From contig NZ_CP048265.1 in NCBI RefSeq assembly GCF_019469205.1, positions 868,001-932,000 of the forward strand: DNA of 64,000 nucleotides, written 5' to 3'. The first letter of the stretch is position 1. Every line of letters begins with the position of its first letter. Source of the stretch: Gilliamella sp. ESL0405 (GTDB taxonomy: Bacteria > Pseudomonadota > Gammaproteobacteria > Enterobacterales > Orbaceae). Positions 8,711-18,958 of the stretch are shown piece after piece. Below the pieces are notes generated by a model, which was not told where the DNA came from, ran no database searches, and saw nothing but the letters and a program-made list of their open reading frames with translations. The position numbers were made by a program, and so were the translations under genes.

Positions 8711-11700
8711 TTATAATTCCGCTAACTTTTCCTGCCAATATTCTTGATATTGTGGCAGGCGTTTTTGTGCTGTTTGGTACACCTGTTTTAGTTCAGTAGT
8801 ATCGAGTTTTCTTTGTAGTGTCTCCATGGCATAATCTAGTTTTTTCTGCTGCATATATGCCATAAACAATAGTGAGGTATCATAGACTTCGCCCATATCC
8901 GGTGTGATTTTTTCAAGCTGTTTGATTGCCCGATAATTATCATCCTTATAAATCCCGGCTCCTAAAGCCTCATCTAAATACATTATACCGGGCTTAGATT
9001 TATCAATGTTTGGGCTTCCTTTTGGACTATCAAAGTAATAGTATTGTTTTCGCAGTGCGTATAATTTTTCTTTATCGGGCGCTTGTTTGTTCATTGCAAC
9101 AGCAATCTTTGCAAAATCCATTACACCATAAATTAGCTGAGCTTGGTTTTTAGCATAAATTCCCATACCCACTTGGTAGGGGGTGCCACTGAAATCAATC
9201 ACGATTTTTTTTCCAAAGCAATACGCCTGTTCTGCACCCCAAATAAGAGTAGAGTTGGGATTTATTTTATTCTGCACTTTATAAAATTGGATAATAGCGT
9301 CGAAAATGTAGGGATTGGTTATCGTTAATGGCGCAAAAATAATTGCTCTCCATGAGGAATCATAGGTTTCCAATTCACCAACATCAAACCCGCGTTTTTT
9401 AGCTTGCAATGGTGTAATGATACAACGTGGGTTTTCGATAAAATCTTGTTCATCGATGATTAACGGTTCGGAATCGCTTTCTGGTTTAGGTGAGATGTTA
9501 AAGATAATTGGTTGGCCGGTAACTTCATCTTCATCCTCAAGAGCGTCTAAAACTAAATTATGAAAATTAGCATAAATCTCTTTTGCCAAAGGATCAGTCG
9601 CATCACTAAACAACTCTTTTAGTTTTCTTAAGCTATATTTTCCGTTACCAAAAAGGCTCGCAGCGAGAGTAATGATTTTGCGACTTTTATAGGGGATATC
9701 ACAGTCATTAAAATAATCAGTTAGCGTAGCAAGATTTTGCGGTATTATATAAAATTGACTGGATAAATTAGGTTGTTCTTGATAGCTCAATTGCAATAAT
9801 GCAATCGCAACTGCTGTTTCTGGGGTAATCCCCCAATGTCTTTGCAATATTTTGCCAAAATAACTTGCCAAAAATTCGTGTTCATCATCGGTCTCAAGTG
9901 CAAATTTTATTGCCATATCCATATGTTTTACATCCGTCATTGCCAAAGCAATGGCAGCGAATGTACCTGCGACAGAATTATCTTCATCTTGGAGATCTAA
10001 ACAATGGTGAAATTTCTCCATTGTTAATTCAATAAACTCTCGTATTTTATCATGTAAACTTTCGTATATCGCTGCTTTGCAGAAAAAAGCATGAGAATTA
10101 CTGGCTAGATCAGGATATTGTTTGATGATGCGAGCAAATTCAGGATAGTATTCAGGCTTGGTAACAAAATAAACATTAAGCCAATAACCATCAAATTTTT
10201 TAGAATAGCCTTTTGCCATTAAGCTATTTAAATAATCAAGTGCTTGTGAATATGCCTTCTCACTTTCTTCTTTGAAACGCAGATAGATTTTGCCATTTGT
10301 TGACATAGCTCTAGCAATAATAGCATCTGTTTCACAAAAAACATCATTTTCAGTAAAAGAGTTATAAGAATATGTATTTACATGTTGATTTATTGAATCT
10401 TCTATTACACGGGGTGTGTAATGAATTTCACCCAGCTGATCCCACTCTTGTTTTTGTATTATTGCTGGCTCATATCCAGCATTTATTAGAGGATTTAATC
10501 CTTTGTAAGCAACTTTAAAATCAAAATCTTTCCATTTGAATTGGAGGTTAGCCAGATGCCATTTATTAAAGTCAAAATCAGCATATTCTTCTATAAGACT
10601 TATACTTATTTTTTGGGGGTTTGCTTCACCAGAATGAAGATATTTTTTTAATAATGCTAAAATTCTATCCGTTTTAAGATGCAGAATAACGCCATCTGAA
10701 GCAAAATACGCTTTAACTGTATCAGATAAGAGTTCGATATCATATTCATCCGATTTTTCAAGTTTTTGAAGATTTGCCTCTATATTTTTTGCTAATTCAT
10801 TAAGGTGATCCTCATTCAAGCGTTTATCCGCTAATGGTTGAAATTGATTGAAAAATGCAATTTTAAAGTAATTTTCCGTAAGACCATCAAAAAAATCTTG
10901 ATCAACCATTTGTTGTAATTTAGGTTTTAAAAATTGTGTTAAATATTGGATGATAAGTATTGAATTATGATACTGCATATCACAATTGTGTTCTGTATAA
11001 TCAATATAGCGATTGTCATAGTTCAGGCTACAAATTTTAAAACATCCTTTACTGAACGTTCTGATGAAAAATCCGTAAGTAGCATTGGGAAGTTTATAGG
11101 CAGGGATATTTTCACTTCCACCAGAGCGAATTGTCTCGACTAATTTTTTAACTTGAATCACCACCTCTTCAGCTACATCTTTAAAAAAAGCGGTTAGATA
11201 TTTATCAACTAAACCATGAATACCTGTTAAATTGCTTTGATAATTGTCATAAATGTATTTCAAAACTCCCTTAGCATTCTGTTCTTTTATCAATATATTT
11301 GAATGTTTAATAGGTAAAAGATAAGCTAAGATATCTAAATGAATTGGAGAAACCAAAATAACAAAATCAGAAAAAATAGCTTCAAGTATATTTTTTATTA
11401 AAGTTTGAAATACTGTTTCTGATGCACTAAGAACTTTAAGTTTATTGAAAGTAGCTACGACATCAAATTGATCACCTTGTCTAATATGTTTTTGAACCAT
11501 ATTTTTAAGATTTTCAAATTCTAGTTCTTGTGCTGTTTTGGTTAAAGTTTCTTTTTCAACCGGGTTATTAATTTCTTTTGTTGGTTGTTGAACGGGAGGT
11601 ACCTTACGTAACTCTTCAAAATCAAATGGGTTAGGTTGACCTTCATATGACCATCCTTGAAGATTAAACCACGGTTTTTCTTTACCGTCATCCTTCACAT

Positions 11701-12019
11701 CTTTGGGTGGTGTGGGTTTGGGGTGGTATTTCGGTTTTGGGGCATCGGGCATTTTGATGATTGTTTGGCTTTGCTTTTCTATGCAGGTTGATTGTTCAAA
11801 CGCTGGTGGGATTGCTTTTTCCTCATAGCCCTTTTTGATTTTCGATCTGATCAGTTTGTTGGCTTCTTTTTCCGCATCGGCAGGCGATAAAAACGTTTTA
11901 ACTTGTGTTTGTCCTTTTGCCCCTACCTTACCAAATACGACTGTTAGTGATTCGTTTTGTTTGGTGATATACCAAAATTTGTTTGACTGTAGATCGCTAT
12001 ATTCTAGATACTTTTTCAT
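8711..12019 (-). CDS. WGR-domain protein, array gene 3
   Basis: 1102 residues, function unknown. The N-terminus is WGR type B (MKKYLEYSDLQSNKFWYI, then TKQNESLTVVFGKVGAKGQ and KGYEEKAIPPAFEQSTC), clearly different from genes 1 and 2. The later body is type I as in gene 1: HAFFCKAAIYESLHDKIRE, LTMEKFHHCLDLQDED, LLQLSYQEQPNLSSQF and the SRKIITLAASLFGN block. The middle (YADFDFNKWHLANLQFKWKD) instead resembles type II genes. The C-terminal 240 residues are type 1, almost identical to genes 1 and 2. Same Pro-rich linker (KMPDAPKPKYHPKPTPPKD) as its relatives. No signal peptide or membrane helices. Confidence 0.85.
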   Translation of the reverse strand: MKKYLEYSDLQSNKFWYITKQNESLTVVFGKVGAKGQTQVKTFLSPADAEKEANKLIRSKIKKGYEEKAIPPAFEQSTCIEKQSQTIIKMPDAPKPKYHPKPTPPKDVKDDGKEKPWFNLQGWSYEGQPNPFDFEELRKVPPVQQPTKEINNPVEKETLTKTAQELEFENLKNMVQKHIRQGDQFDVVATFNKLKVLSASETVFQTLIKNILEAIFSDFVILVSPIHLDILAYLLPIKHSNILIKEQNAKGVLKYIYDNYQSNLTGIHGLVDKYLTAFFKDVAEEVVIQVKKLVETIRSGGSENIPAYKLPNATYGFFIRTFSKGCFKICSLNYDNRYIDYTEHNCDMQYHNSILIIQYLTQFLKPKLQQMVDQDFFDGLTENYFKIAFFNQFQPLADKRLNEDHLNELAKNIEANLQKLEKSDEYDIELLSDTVKAYFASDGVILHLKTDRILALLKKYLHSGEANPQKISISLIEEYADFDFNKWHLANLQFKWKDFDFKVAYKGLNPLINAGYEPAIIQKQEWDQLGEIHYTPRVIEDSINQHVNTYSYNSFTENDVFCETDAIIARAMSTNGKIYLRFKEESEKAYSQALDYLNSLMAKGYSKKFDGYWLNVYFVTKPEYYPEFARIIKQYPDLASNSHAFFCKAAIYESLHDKIREFIELTMEKFHHCLDLQDEDNSVAGTFAAIALAMTDVKHMDMAIKFALETDDEHEFLASYFGKILQRHWGITPETAVAIALLQLSYQEQPNLSSQFYIIPQNLATLTDYFNDCDIPYKSRKIITLAASLFGNGKYSLRKLKELFSDATDPLAKEIYANFHNLVLDALEDEDEVTGQPIIFNISPKPESDSEPLIIDEQDFIENPRCIITPLQAKKRGFDVGELETYDSSWRAIIFAPLTITNPYIFDAIIQFYKVQNKINPNSTLIWGAEQAYCFGKKIVIDFSGTPYQVGMGIYAKNQAQLIYGVMDFAKIAVAMNKQAPDKEKLYALRKQYYYFDSPKGSPNIDKSKPGIMYLDEALGAGIYKDDNYRAIKQLEKITPDMGEVYDTSLLFMAYMQQKKLDYAMETLQRKLDTTELKQVYQTAQKRLPQYQEYWQEKLAEL

Positions 12020-12124
12020 TGTGTTATGTTTTCCTAATACTTATCTTTTTTATATTTATCAGAATAATTTGAATTTATTCTGTTAATTGGGGCTTAAGCC
12101 CCAATTAGTAAGCCTTTTTATTAA
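12020..12124 (-). repeat. WGR-array spacer, copy 4
   Basis: 105 bp. Here the hairpin core is a perfect 22-bp palindrome at 12085-12106, because the loop is TTAA instead of ATAA. The rest closely matches copies 1 and 2. Confidence 0.8.
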
Positions 12125-15100
12125 TTATAATTTGGCTAACTTTTCCTGCCAGTATTCTTGATATTGTGGCAGGCGTTTTTGTGCTGTTTGGTATACCTGT
12201 TTTAGTTCAGTAGTATCGATTCTTTGCAGTTTCTCCATGGCATAATCTAGTTTTTTCTGCTGTATATATGCCATAAACAATAGTGAGGTATCATACACTT
12301 CGCCCATATCCGGGGTGATTTTTTCAAGCTGCTTGATTGCCCGATAATTATCATCCTTATAAATCCCGGCGCTTAAAGCCTCATCCAAATACATTATACC
12401 GGGCTTAGAGTAATCAATGTTTGGGCTTCCTTTGGGACTATCGAAGTAATAGTATTGTTTTCGCAGTGCGTATAATTTTTCTTTATCGGGCTCTTGTTTG
12501 TTCATTGCAACAGCAATCTTGGCAAAATCCATTACTCCATAAATTAGCTGAGCTTGGTTTTTACCATAAATTCCCATACCCACTTGATAAGGGGTGCCAC
12601 TAAAATCAATCACGACCCTTTTACCAAAACAGTACGCTTGTTCAGTGCCCCAAATGATAACAGAGCGGACACCTATGTTATTTTGCACTTTATAAAATTG
12701 GATAATAGCGTCGAAAATGTAGGGATTGGTTATCGTTAATGGCGCAAAAATAATTGCTCTCCATGAGGAATCATATGTTACCAATTCACCAACATCAAAC
12801 CCGCGTTTTTTAGCTTCCAATGGCGTAATGACACAAGGTGGATTTTCGATAAAATCTTGCTCATTAATGATTAGCGATTCGGCATCGCTTTCTGGTTTAG
12901 GTGAGATGTTATAAATAATTGGTTGACCGCTACCTTCTCCTTCTTCCTCAAGAGCTTCTAAAACTAAATTATAAAAATCAGCATAAATCAATTTCTCTTG
13001 CGGATCAGTCGCATTATTAAATAATTTTTTTAACTTTTTAAGACTATCACTAGGTTTACCAAAAAGATATTTTACTAAATAAGTCAATTTACAATATGGA
13101 TTTTTTGGCTCGTTCATACTGTAATAATCGGTCAAACTAGCTAAATTTTGCGGAATTTCATAAAATTGACTGGATAATTCAGACATATGTTGACCTTGAG
13201 TTAATTGCAATAGCGCAATCGCAACCGCTGTTTCGGGCGTAATACCCCAATATTTTTCAAGAACAATACCAAAATTACCTGCCAAATATTCATGGTCACC
13301 ATCGGTTTCAAGTGCAAATTTAATAGCCAAATCCATATGTTTCACATCCGTCATTGCCAGGGCAATAGCAGCAAATGCCCCGGCGACTGAACTATATTCA
13401 TCTTGTAAATCAAAACTATAATCAAGTTCATACATAGTTAAGTCAACAAACTCTCGAATTTTATCATGTAAACTTTCGTACATCGCTGCTTTGCGGAAAA
13501 AAACATGTGAACAACAAGCTATCCCCATCCCTAGTTCATATTCTTCAAAGTGTACATATTTTTTAACGTATTTAGCGAATTCAGAATAGTATTCAGGCTT
13601 GGCAACAAAATAAATATGAAGCCAATGCCCCTCAAATATTTTTGAATAACCTTTTGCCATTAAGTTATTTAAATAATCAAGCGCATCGGAATATGCCTGT
13701 TCGCTTTCTTGTTTAAAGCGTAAATAAATTTCTCCGTCAGTTGGCATGGCTCTGGCGATAATGGTTTCAGTTTCACAAAAAACATCAGTTTCAGTAAAAG
13801 TATCATAAAAACGTTCGGTTTCTGATTGATCGTCTGGATCGTCTTTTTTTTCTGGCTTGCTATCAGGCTTGTTATCAATAATGCCCAGTTTATCCCACGC
13901 TTGTTTTTGTAGAATTGCTGGTTCATATCCTTTATCAACTAAGCATTCAACACTGTTATAAGCATATCTATAATCAAAATTAGCCCATTCAAACTGTAAA
14001 TCAACTAAATGCCATTTGTTATAATCAAAATCGTCGTATTTCCTTAACAGTGAACGTCCTTTCGATTCAGCCTCTTTCTCACCTGAATAAAGATATTTTT
14101 TTAGTAATGCTAAAATTCTATCGGTATCGTATTGCTCAATAACGCCATTAAGGGCAAAATATTCCTCAACCGTGTCAGTTAGCAAATCTGCATAATATTC
14201 ATCTGATTGCTCGAGATATTTTAGGTCGCTTTCAAGCTTAAATATCCTTGTTTGTCGGTAGGTTTGTTCTAGTGGTATTTCAATAAGAATATTATCTGTT
14301 TGGAAAAGGGCAATTCTGAAATATTTATCAGTCATACCACCAAAAAAACCATCATCCAGCATTTTCTGGAGTTTTTTGGTAAGTAATGGAACAAAGTATT
14401 GATTATTTATCTCAACGCCATAACTAGTCCCATCATATTCTAGCTCATTTAGACTTTCTGAATAATAGCGTTTGGAATTTCGTTCATTGAATAAAGCATA
14501 TATTTCCAGCGTTTTATAATCAAAGGTGATATTAAAGCCACAAACATTTTCAGGGAATTTGTTAGCTGGAGTATTTTTTTCATTTTCTTCTGTCTGGGTA
14601 GTTTCAAAAATACTCTGTAATGCGTTAACTATTTTATCCACCATTTGTATTGGATAATCGGTTAGATATTGTTCAGCCAGCTGATGGATTGATTCGGCAT
14701 GAGTCTGATAACGGTCATAAATATATTTCATCACACCTTGCGCAAAGATTTCTTGGAAAAGAATTTCTGGATCTCTGATTCTCAAAAGATAAGGAATGCA
14801 ATCAAAGTGAATCGGTGATATTTTCTTCATAAATTTTGAAAATATCATTTGAAGCATATCTTTGATGAAAATTTGAAATTCCTTATTGTTTGGACTTAAC
14901 GCTTTTAATTGTTCGAACTTAGCTTCAATATCGAACTGCTCACCTTGCTTTATATATTTTCGTAACAAAACTTTTAAGTTATCAAATTCTTGTTCTTGTG
15001 GTGTTTTGGTGACTGTTTCTTTTTTAATCGGGGTATTACTTTGTTTTGGTGGTTGTTTAACTGGAGCAACTTTTTTAGGCGGAACCTTACGTAATTCATC

Positions 15101-15493
15101 AAAATCAAATGGGTTAGGTTGACCTTCATCAGCCCATTCATCAAGATCAAACCATGGTTTTTCTTTACCGTCATCAATCACATCTTTGGGTGGTGTGAGT
15201 TTTGGGTGGTTTTTCGGTTTTGGGGCATCAGGCATTTTGACAATTTGACTCAATCGGGCTATCGCGGGCAATAGGGTTGCTGGTATGGTTTTTTCTTGAT
15301 AACCCTTTTTTATTTTTGATGTTATTATTTTGACAGCTTCTTTTTCTGCTTCCGCCTGCGAGGCAAAGGTCTTAGTGTTCTTTTGCCCTTCGGTTCCAAC
15401 CGCACCGTAAAGCACCGTGTAAAGGTTATCTTTTTGCTCGATATACCAAAATTTGTTTGATTGTAAATCGCTATATTCTAGATACTTTTTCAT
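12125..15493 (-). CDS. WGR-domain protein, array gene 4 (chimaeric WGR domain)
   Basis: 1122 residues, function unknown. The first 18 residues (MKKYLEYSDLQSNKFWYI) are identical to gene 3 (type B), but the sequence then switches to type A (EQKDNLYTVLYGAVGTEGQ) as in gene 2. The switch falls in a block of about 15 bp encoding KFWYI that all copies share. The body is type II (TMYELDYSFDLQDEY, LTQGQHMSELSSQF). The C-terminal domain begins like gene 5 (CVITPLEAKKRGFD), continues like gene 3 (VGELVTYDSSWRAIIF), then has its own patch (NNIGVRSVIIWGTEQ). One residue shorter near the end (LQRIDTTEL instead of LQRKLDTTEL). Confidence 0.85.
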   Translation of the reverse strand: MKKYLEYSDLQSNKFWYIEQKDNLYTVLYGAVGTEGQKNTKTFASQAEAEKEAVKIITSKIKKGYQEKTIPATLLPAIARLSQIVKMPDAPKPKNHPKLTPPKDVIDDGKEKPWFDLDEWADEGQPNPFDFDELRKVPPKKVAPVKQPPKQSNTPIKKETVTKTPQEQEFDNLKVLLRKYIKQGEQFDIEAKFEQLKALSPNNKEFQIFIKDMLQMIFSKFMKKISPIHFDCIPYLLRIRDPEILFQEIFAQGVMKYIYDRYQTHAESIHQLAEQYLTDYPIQMVDKIVNALQSIFETTQTEENEKNTPANKFPENVCGFNITFDYKTLEIYALFNERNSKRYYSESLNELEYDGTSYGVEINNQYFVPLLTKKLQKMLDDGFFGGMTDKYFRIALFQTDNILIEIPLEQTYRQTRIFKLESDLKYLEQSDEYYADLLTDTVEEYFALNGVIEQYDTDRILALLKKYLYSGEKEAESKGRSLLRKYDDFDYNKWHLVDLQFEWANFDYRYAYNSVECLVDKGYEPAILQKQAWDKLGIIDNKPDSKPEKKDDPDDQSETERFYDTFTETDVFCETETIIARAMPTDGEIYLRFKQESEQAYSDALDYLNNLMAKGYSKIFEGHWLHIYFVAKPEYYSEFAKYVKKYVHFEEYELGMGIACCSHVFFRKAAMYESLHDKIREFVDLTMYELDYSFDLQDEYSSVAGAFAAIALAMTDVKHMDLAIKFALETDGDHEYLAGNFGIVLEKYWGITPETAVAIALLQLTQGQHMSELSSQFYEIPQNLASLTDYYSMNEPKNPYCKLTYLVKYLFGKPSDSLKKLKKLFNNATDPQEKLIYADFYNLVLEALEEEGEGSGQPIIYNISPKPESDAESLIINEQDFIENPPCVITPLEAKKRGFDVGELVTYDSSWRAIIFAPLTITNPYIFDAIIQFYKVQNNIGVRSVIIWGTEQAYCFGKRVVIDFSGTPYQVGMGIYGKNQAQLIYGVMDFAKIAVAMNKQEPDKEKLYALRKQYYYFDSPKGSPNIDYSKPGIMYLDEALSAGIYKDDNYRAIKQLEKITPDMGEVYDTSLLFMAYIQQKKLDYAMEKLQRIDTTELKQVYQTAQKRLPQYQEYWQEKLAKL

Positions 15494-15598
15494 TGTGTTA
15501 TGTTTTCCTAATACTTATCTTTTTTATATTTATCAGAATAAATTAAATTTATCCTATTGTTTTTTTGGGGCATAAGCCCCTTTCTATAATCCTATTTT
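15494..15598 (-). repeat. WGR-array spacer, copy 5
   Basis: 105 bp, the most diverged spacer. It has the GGGGC-ATAA-GCCCC core at 15567-15580 but lacks the extended AATT stem and shows a T-rich substitution beside it. The half next to the array gene 4 start is the same as in copies 1 and 4 (GTGTTATGTTTTCCTAATAC). Confidence 0.75.
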
Positions 15599-18500
15599 TT
15601 ATAATTTCGCTAACTTTTCCTGCCAGTATTCTTGATATTGTGGCAGGCGTTTTTGCGCTGTTTGGTACACCTGTTTTAGTTCAGTAGTATCGAGTTTTCT
15701 TTGCAGTTTCTCCATGGCATAATCTAGTTTTTTTTGCTGCATATATGCCCTAAACAGTAGTGAGGCATCATAGACTTCGTCCATATCTGGGGTGATTTTT
15801 TCAAGCTGTTTGATTGCCCGATAATTATCATCCTTCAAAACCCCAGCGCCTAAAGCCTCATCCAAATACATCATACCGGGCTTAGAGTAATCAATGTTTG
15901 GGCTTCCTTTGGGACTATCGAAGTAATAGTATTGTTTTCGCAGTGCGTATAATTTTTCTTTATCGGGCTCTTTTTTGTTCATTGCATCTGCAATCTTAGC
16001 AAAATCCATTACTCCATAAATTAGCTGAGCTTGGTTTTTACCATAAATTCCCATACCCACTTGATAGGGGGTGCCACTGAAATCAATCACAACCTTTTTA
16101 CCAAAACGGTACGCTTGTCCAGCGCCCCAGATGATAGATGAGTTAGCGGTTATTTTTTTCCTAGATTTAATAAATTCAATCAGATGGTCAAATAGATAAG
16201 GATTAGTTATCGTTAATGGGGCAAAAACAAACGCTTCACACGATGAACCATCAGAATCTAATTCATCGAGATCAAACCCGCGTTTTTTAGCTTCCAATGG
16301 CGTAATGACACAAGGTGGATTTTCGATAAAATCTTGCTCATTAATGATTAGCGGTTCGGAATCGCTTTCTGGTTTAGGTGAGATATTATAAATAATTGGT
16401 TGACCGCTACCTTCTCCTTCTTCCTTAAGAGCTTCTAAAGCTAAATCATGAAAATCTGCATATATCAACTTTTCTTGCGGATCCGTCGCATTATTAAATA
16501 ATTTTTTTAACTTTTTAAGACTATAACGAGGTTCACCAAAAAGATATTTTACTAAATAAGTCAATTTACAATATGGATTTTTTGGCTCGTTCATACTGTA
16601 ATAATCCGTCAAACTAGCTAAATTTTGCGGAATTTTATAAAATTGACTGGATAATTCAGACATATGTTGACCTTGAGTTAATTGCAATAAAGCAATCGCA
16701 ACCGCAGTTTCGGGCGTAATACCCCAATATTTTTCAAGAACAATACCAAAATTACCTGCCAAATATTCATGGTCACCATCGGTTTCAAGTGCAAATTTAA
16801 TAGCCAAATCCATATGTTTCACATCCGTCATTGCCAGGGCAATAGCAGCAAATGCCCCGGCGACTGAATTATATTCATCTTGTAAATCAAAACTATAATC
16901 AAATTCATACATGGTTAAGTCAACAAACTCTCGAATTTTATCATGTAAACTTTCGTACATCGCTGCTTTGCGGAAAAAAACATGTGAACAACAAGCTATT
17001 CCTCCTGCCCCTAGCTCTAATTCTTCAAAGTCTTCATATTCTTCAACGTATTTAGCGAATTCAGAATAGTATTCAGGCTTGGCAATAAAATAAATATGAA
17101 GCCAATGCCCCTCAAATATATTTGAATAACCTTTTGCCATTAGACCATTTAAATAATCAAGCGCGTCCGAATAGGCCTGTTCACTTTCTTGTTTGAAGCG
17201 TAAGTAAATTTCACCACCCGTTGGCATGGCTCTGGCGATAATGGTGTCAGTTTCACAAAATACATCAGTTTCAATAAAAGTATCATAAAAACGTTCGGTT
17301 TCTGATTGATTGTCTGAATCGTCTTTTTTTTCTGGCTTGCTATCTCTAATGCCCAACTTATCCCACGCTTGTTTTTGTAGCATTGCTGGTTCATATCCTT
17401 TATCAACTAAGTCTTGAATATGTATATCAGCATATTTAAATCCAAAATTTTCCCATTCAAACTGTAAATAAACTAACCACCATTTTTTAAAATCAACATG
17501 GGTGTGTTTCCATAACAGAGAACGTCCTTTAGATTCAGCCTCTTTTTCACCTGAATAAAGATATTTTTTTAATAATGCTAAAATTCTATCGGTATCATAA
17601 TGATCAATAATGCCATTGAAGGCAAAATATTCCTCAACCGTGTTAGTTAGCAAATCTGCATGATATTCTTCTGATTGCTCCAGATATTTTAGGTCTCTTT
17701 CAAGCTCAAGTATCTTGGTTTGTCGGTAGGTTTGTTCTATTGGTGTTTCAATGAAAATATTGTCCTCATCGCAAAAAGCAATTCTAAAATAATGATCTGT
17801 AATACCTTCAAAAAAACCATTATCCAGCATTTTCTGGAGTTTTTCGGTAAGTAGTGGCACAAAATATTGATTATTTATCTGATCACTATACTGAGGCTCA
17901 TTATACTCAATATCACTAATAGCAAATGATTGATAACTTTTTGGGTTTCTATCTCGATTTAAAGCGTATATTTTCAGATATTTTTCATCGAAGGTGATAT
18001 AAAAACCATAGGTATGATTCGGTAATTTGAAAGCTGGAATATTATCTTCACCACCAGCTCGAATAGAGTCAACAATGTGTTGTAACGTACTGGCTATTTT
18101 ATCTGCCATTTGTACTGGATAATCGTTAAGATATTCTTCAGCCAGGCGATGAATTGAATCGGGACGGGTTTGATAATTGTCATAAATATATTTTAATACC
18201 CCTTGAGCATAAAAATCTTTCACTACAATGTTGGTATCTTTGATTGTTAAAAGATAGGTTATACAATCAAAATGCATTGAGGATATTTTATTGATGAATT
18301 TTGAAAAAATAACTTCTAAAGTATCTTTAACTAACGTTTGAAATACCTTAGTACTTGGACTCAACACTTTTAATTGTTCAAACGTCGCTTCGATATCGAA
18401 CTGCTCACCGTCTTTAATATATTTTCGTAACAAAACTTTTAAGTTATCAAATTCTTGTTCTTGTGGTGTTTTAGTGACTGTCTCTTTTTTGATCGGCGCA

Positions 18501-18958
18501 TCACTTTGTTTTGGTGGTTGTTTAACTGGAGCAACTTTTTTAGGCGGAATTTTACGTAACTCGTCAAAATCAAATGGGTTAGGTTGACCTTCACCAACCC
18601 ATTCGTCGAGGTAAAACCATGGTTTTTCTTTACCGTCATCAATCACATCTTTGGGAGGAATCGGTTTTGGGTGATATTTCGGTTTTGGGGCATCGGGCAT
18701 TTTGATGATTGTTTTTTCTGTGCAGGTTGATTGTTCAAGCGTTGGTGGGATCGCTTTTTCCTCATAGCCCTTTTTGATTTTCGATTTGATCAGTTTGTTG
18801 GCTTCTTTTTCCGCATCGTAAGGCGAAGAAAACATTTTAACTTGTGTTTGTCCTTTTGTACCTATCTTACCAAATACGATTGTTAGGGATTCGTCTTGTT
18901 GGGTGATATACCAAAATTTATTCGACAAGGTATCTTTAAACTCTAAATAATGCTTCAT
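15599..18958 (-). CDS. WGR-domain protein, array gene 5 (first in transcription order)
   Basis: 1119 residues, function unknown. WGR type B (MKHYLEFKDTLSNKFWYI, SLTIVFGKIGTKGQ), linker with KKVAPVKQPPKQSDAP, body type II (CCSHVFFRKAAMYESLHDK, TMYEFDYSFDLQDEY). The C-terminal domain is the most diverged (FDLDELDSDGSSCEAFVF, DHLIEFIKSRKKITANSS, GAGQAYRFGKKVVIDF) before rejoining the shared tail. AAGGA lies 9 nt before the ATG and differs from the RBS region of the other four. As the 5'-most gene it probably carries the main promoter upstream (a weak candidate pair TTGTAT/CTATAA reading leftwards near 19024-18997). Confidence 0.85.
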   Translation of the reverse strand: MKHYLEFKDTLSNKFWYITQQDESLTIVFGKIGTKGQTQVKMFSSPYDAEKEANKLIKSKIKKGYEEKAIPPTLEQSTCTEKTIIKMPDAPKPKYHPKPIPPKDVIDDGKEKPWFYLDEWVGEGQPNPFDFDELRKIPPKKVAPVKQPPKQSDAPIKKETVTKTPQEQEFDNLKVLLRKYIKDGEQFDIEATFEQLKVLSPSTKVFQTLVKDTLEVIFSKFINKISSMHFDCITYLLTIKDTNIVVKDFYAQGVLKYIYDNYQTRPDSIHRLAEEYLNDYPVQMADKIASTLQHIVDSIRAGGEDNIPAFKLPNHTYGFYITFDEKYLKIYALNRDRNPKSYQSFAISDIEYNEPQYSDQINNQYFVPLLTEKLQKMLDNGFFEGITDHYFRIAFCDEDNIFIETPIEQTYRQTKILELERDLKYLEQSEEYHADLLTNTVEEYFAFNGIIDHYDTDRILALLKKYLYSGEKEAESKGRSLLWKHTHVDFKKWWLVYLQFEWENFGFKYADIHIQDLVDKGYEPAMLQKQAWDKLGIRDSKPEKKDDSDNQSETERFYDTFIETDVFCETDTIIARAMPTGGEIYLRFKQESEQAYSDALDYLNGLMAKGYSNIFEGHWLHIYFIAKPEYYSEFAKYVEEYEDFEELELGAGGIACCSHVFFRKAAMYESLHDKIREFVDLTMYEFDYSFDLQDEYNSVAGAFAAIALAMTDVKHMDLAIKFALETDGDHEYLAGNFGIVLEKYWGITPETAVAIALLQLTQGQHMSELSSQFYKIPQNLASLTDYYSMNEPKNPYCKLTYLVKYLFGEPRYSLKKLKKLFNNATDPQEKLIYADFHDLALEALKEEGEGSGQPIIYNISPKPESDSEPLIINEQDFIENPPCVITPLEAKKRGFDLDELDSDGSSCEAFVFAPLTITNPYLFDHLIEFIKSRKKITANSSIIWGAGQAYRFGKKVVIDFSGTPYQVGMGIYGKNQAQLIYGVMDFAKIADAMNKKEPDKEKLYALRKQYYYFDSPKGSPNIDYSKPGMMYLDEALGAGVLKDDNYRAIKQLEKITPDMDEVYDASLLFRAYMQQKKLDYAMEKLQRKLDTTELKQVYQTAQKRLPQYQEYWQEKLAKL

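Noticed and set aside
1741-15598. WGR-array spacers as rho-independent terminators
   Set aside because: On the coding (minus) strand the hairpin is followed by A-rich sequence, not a U-run.
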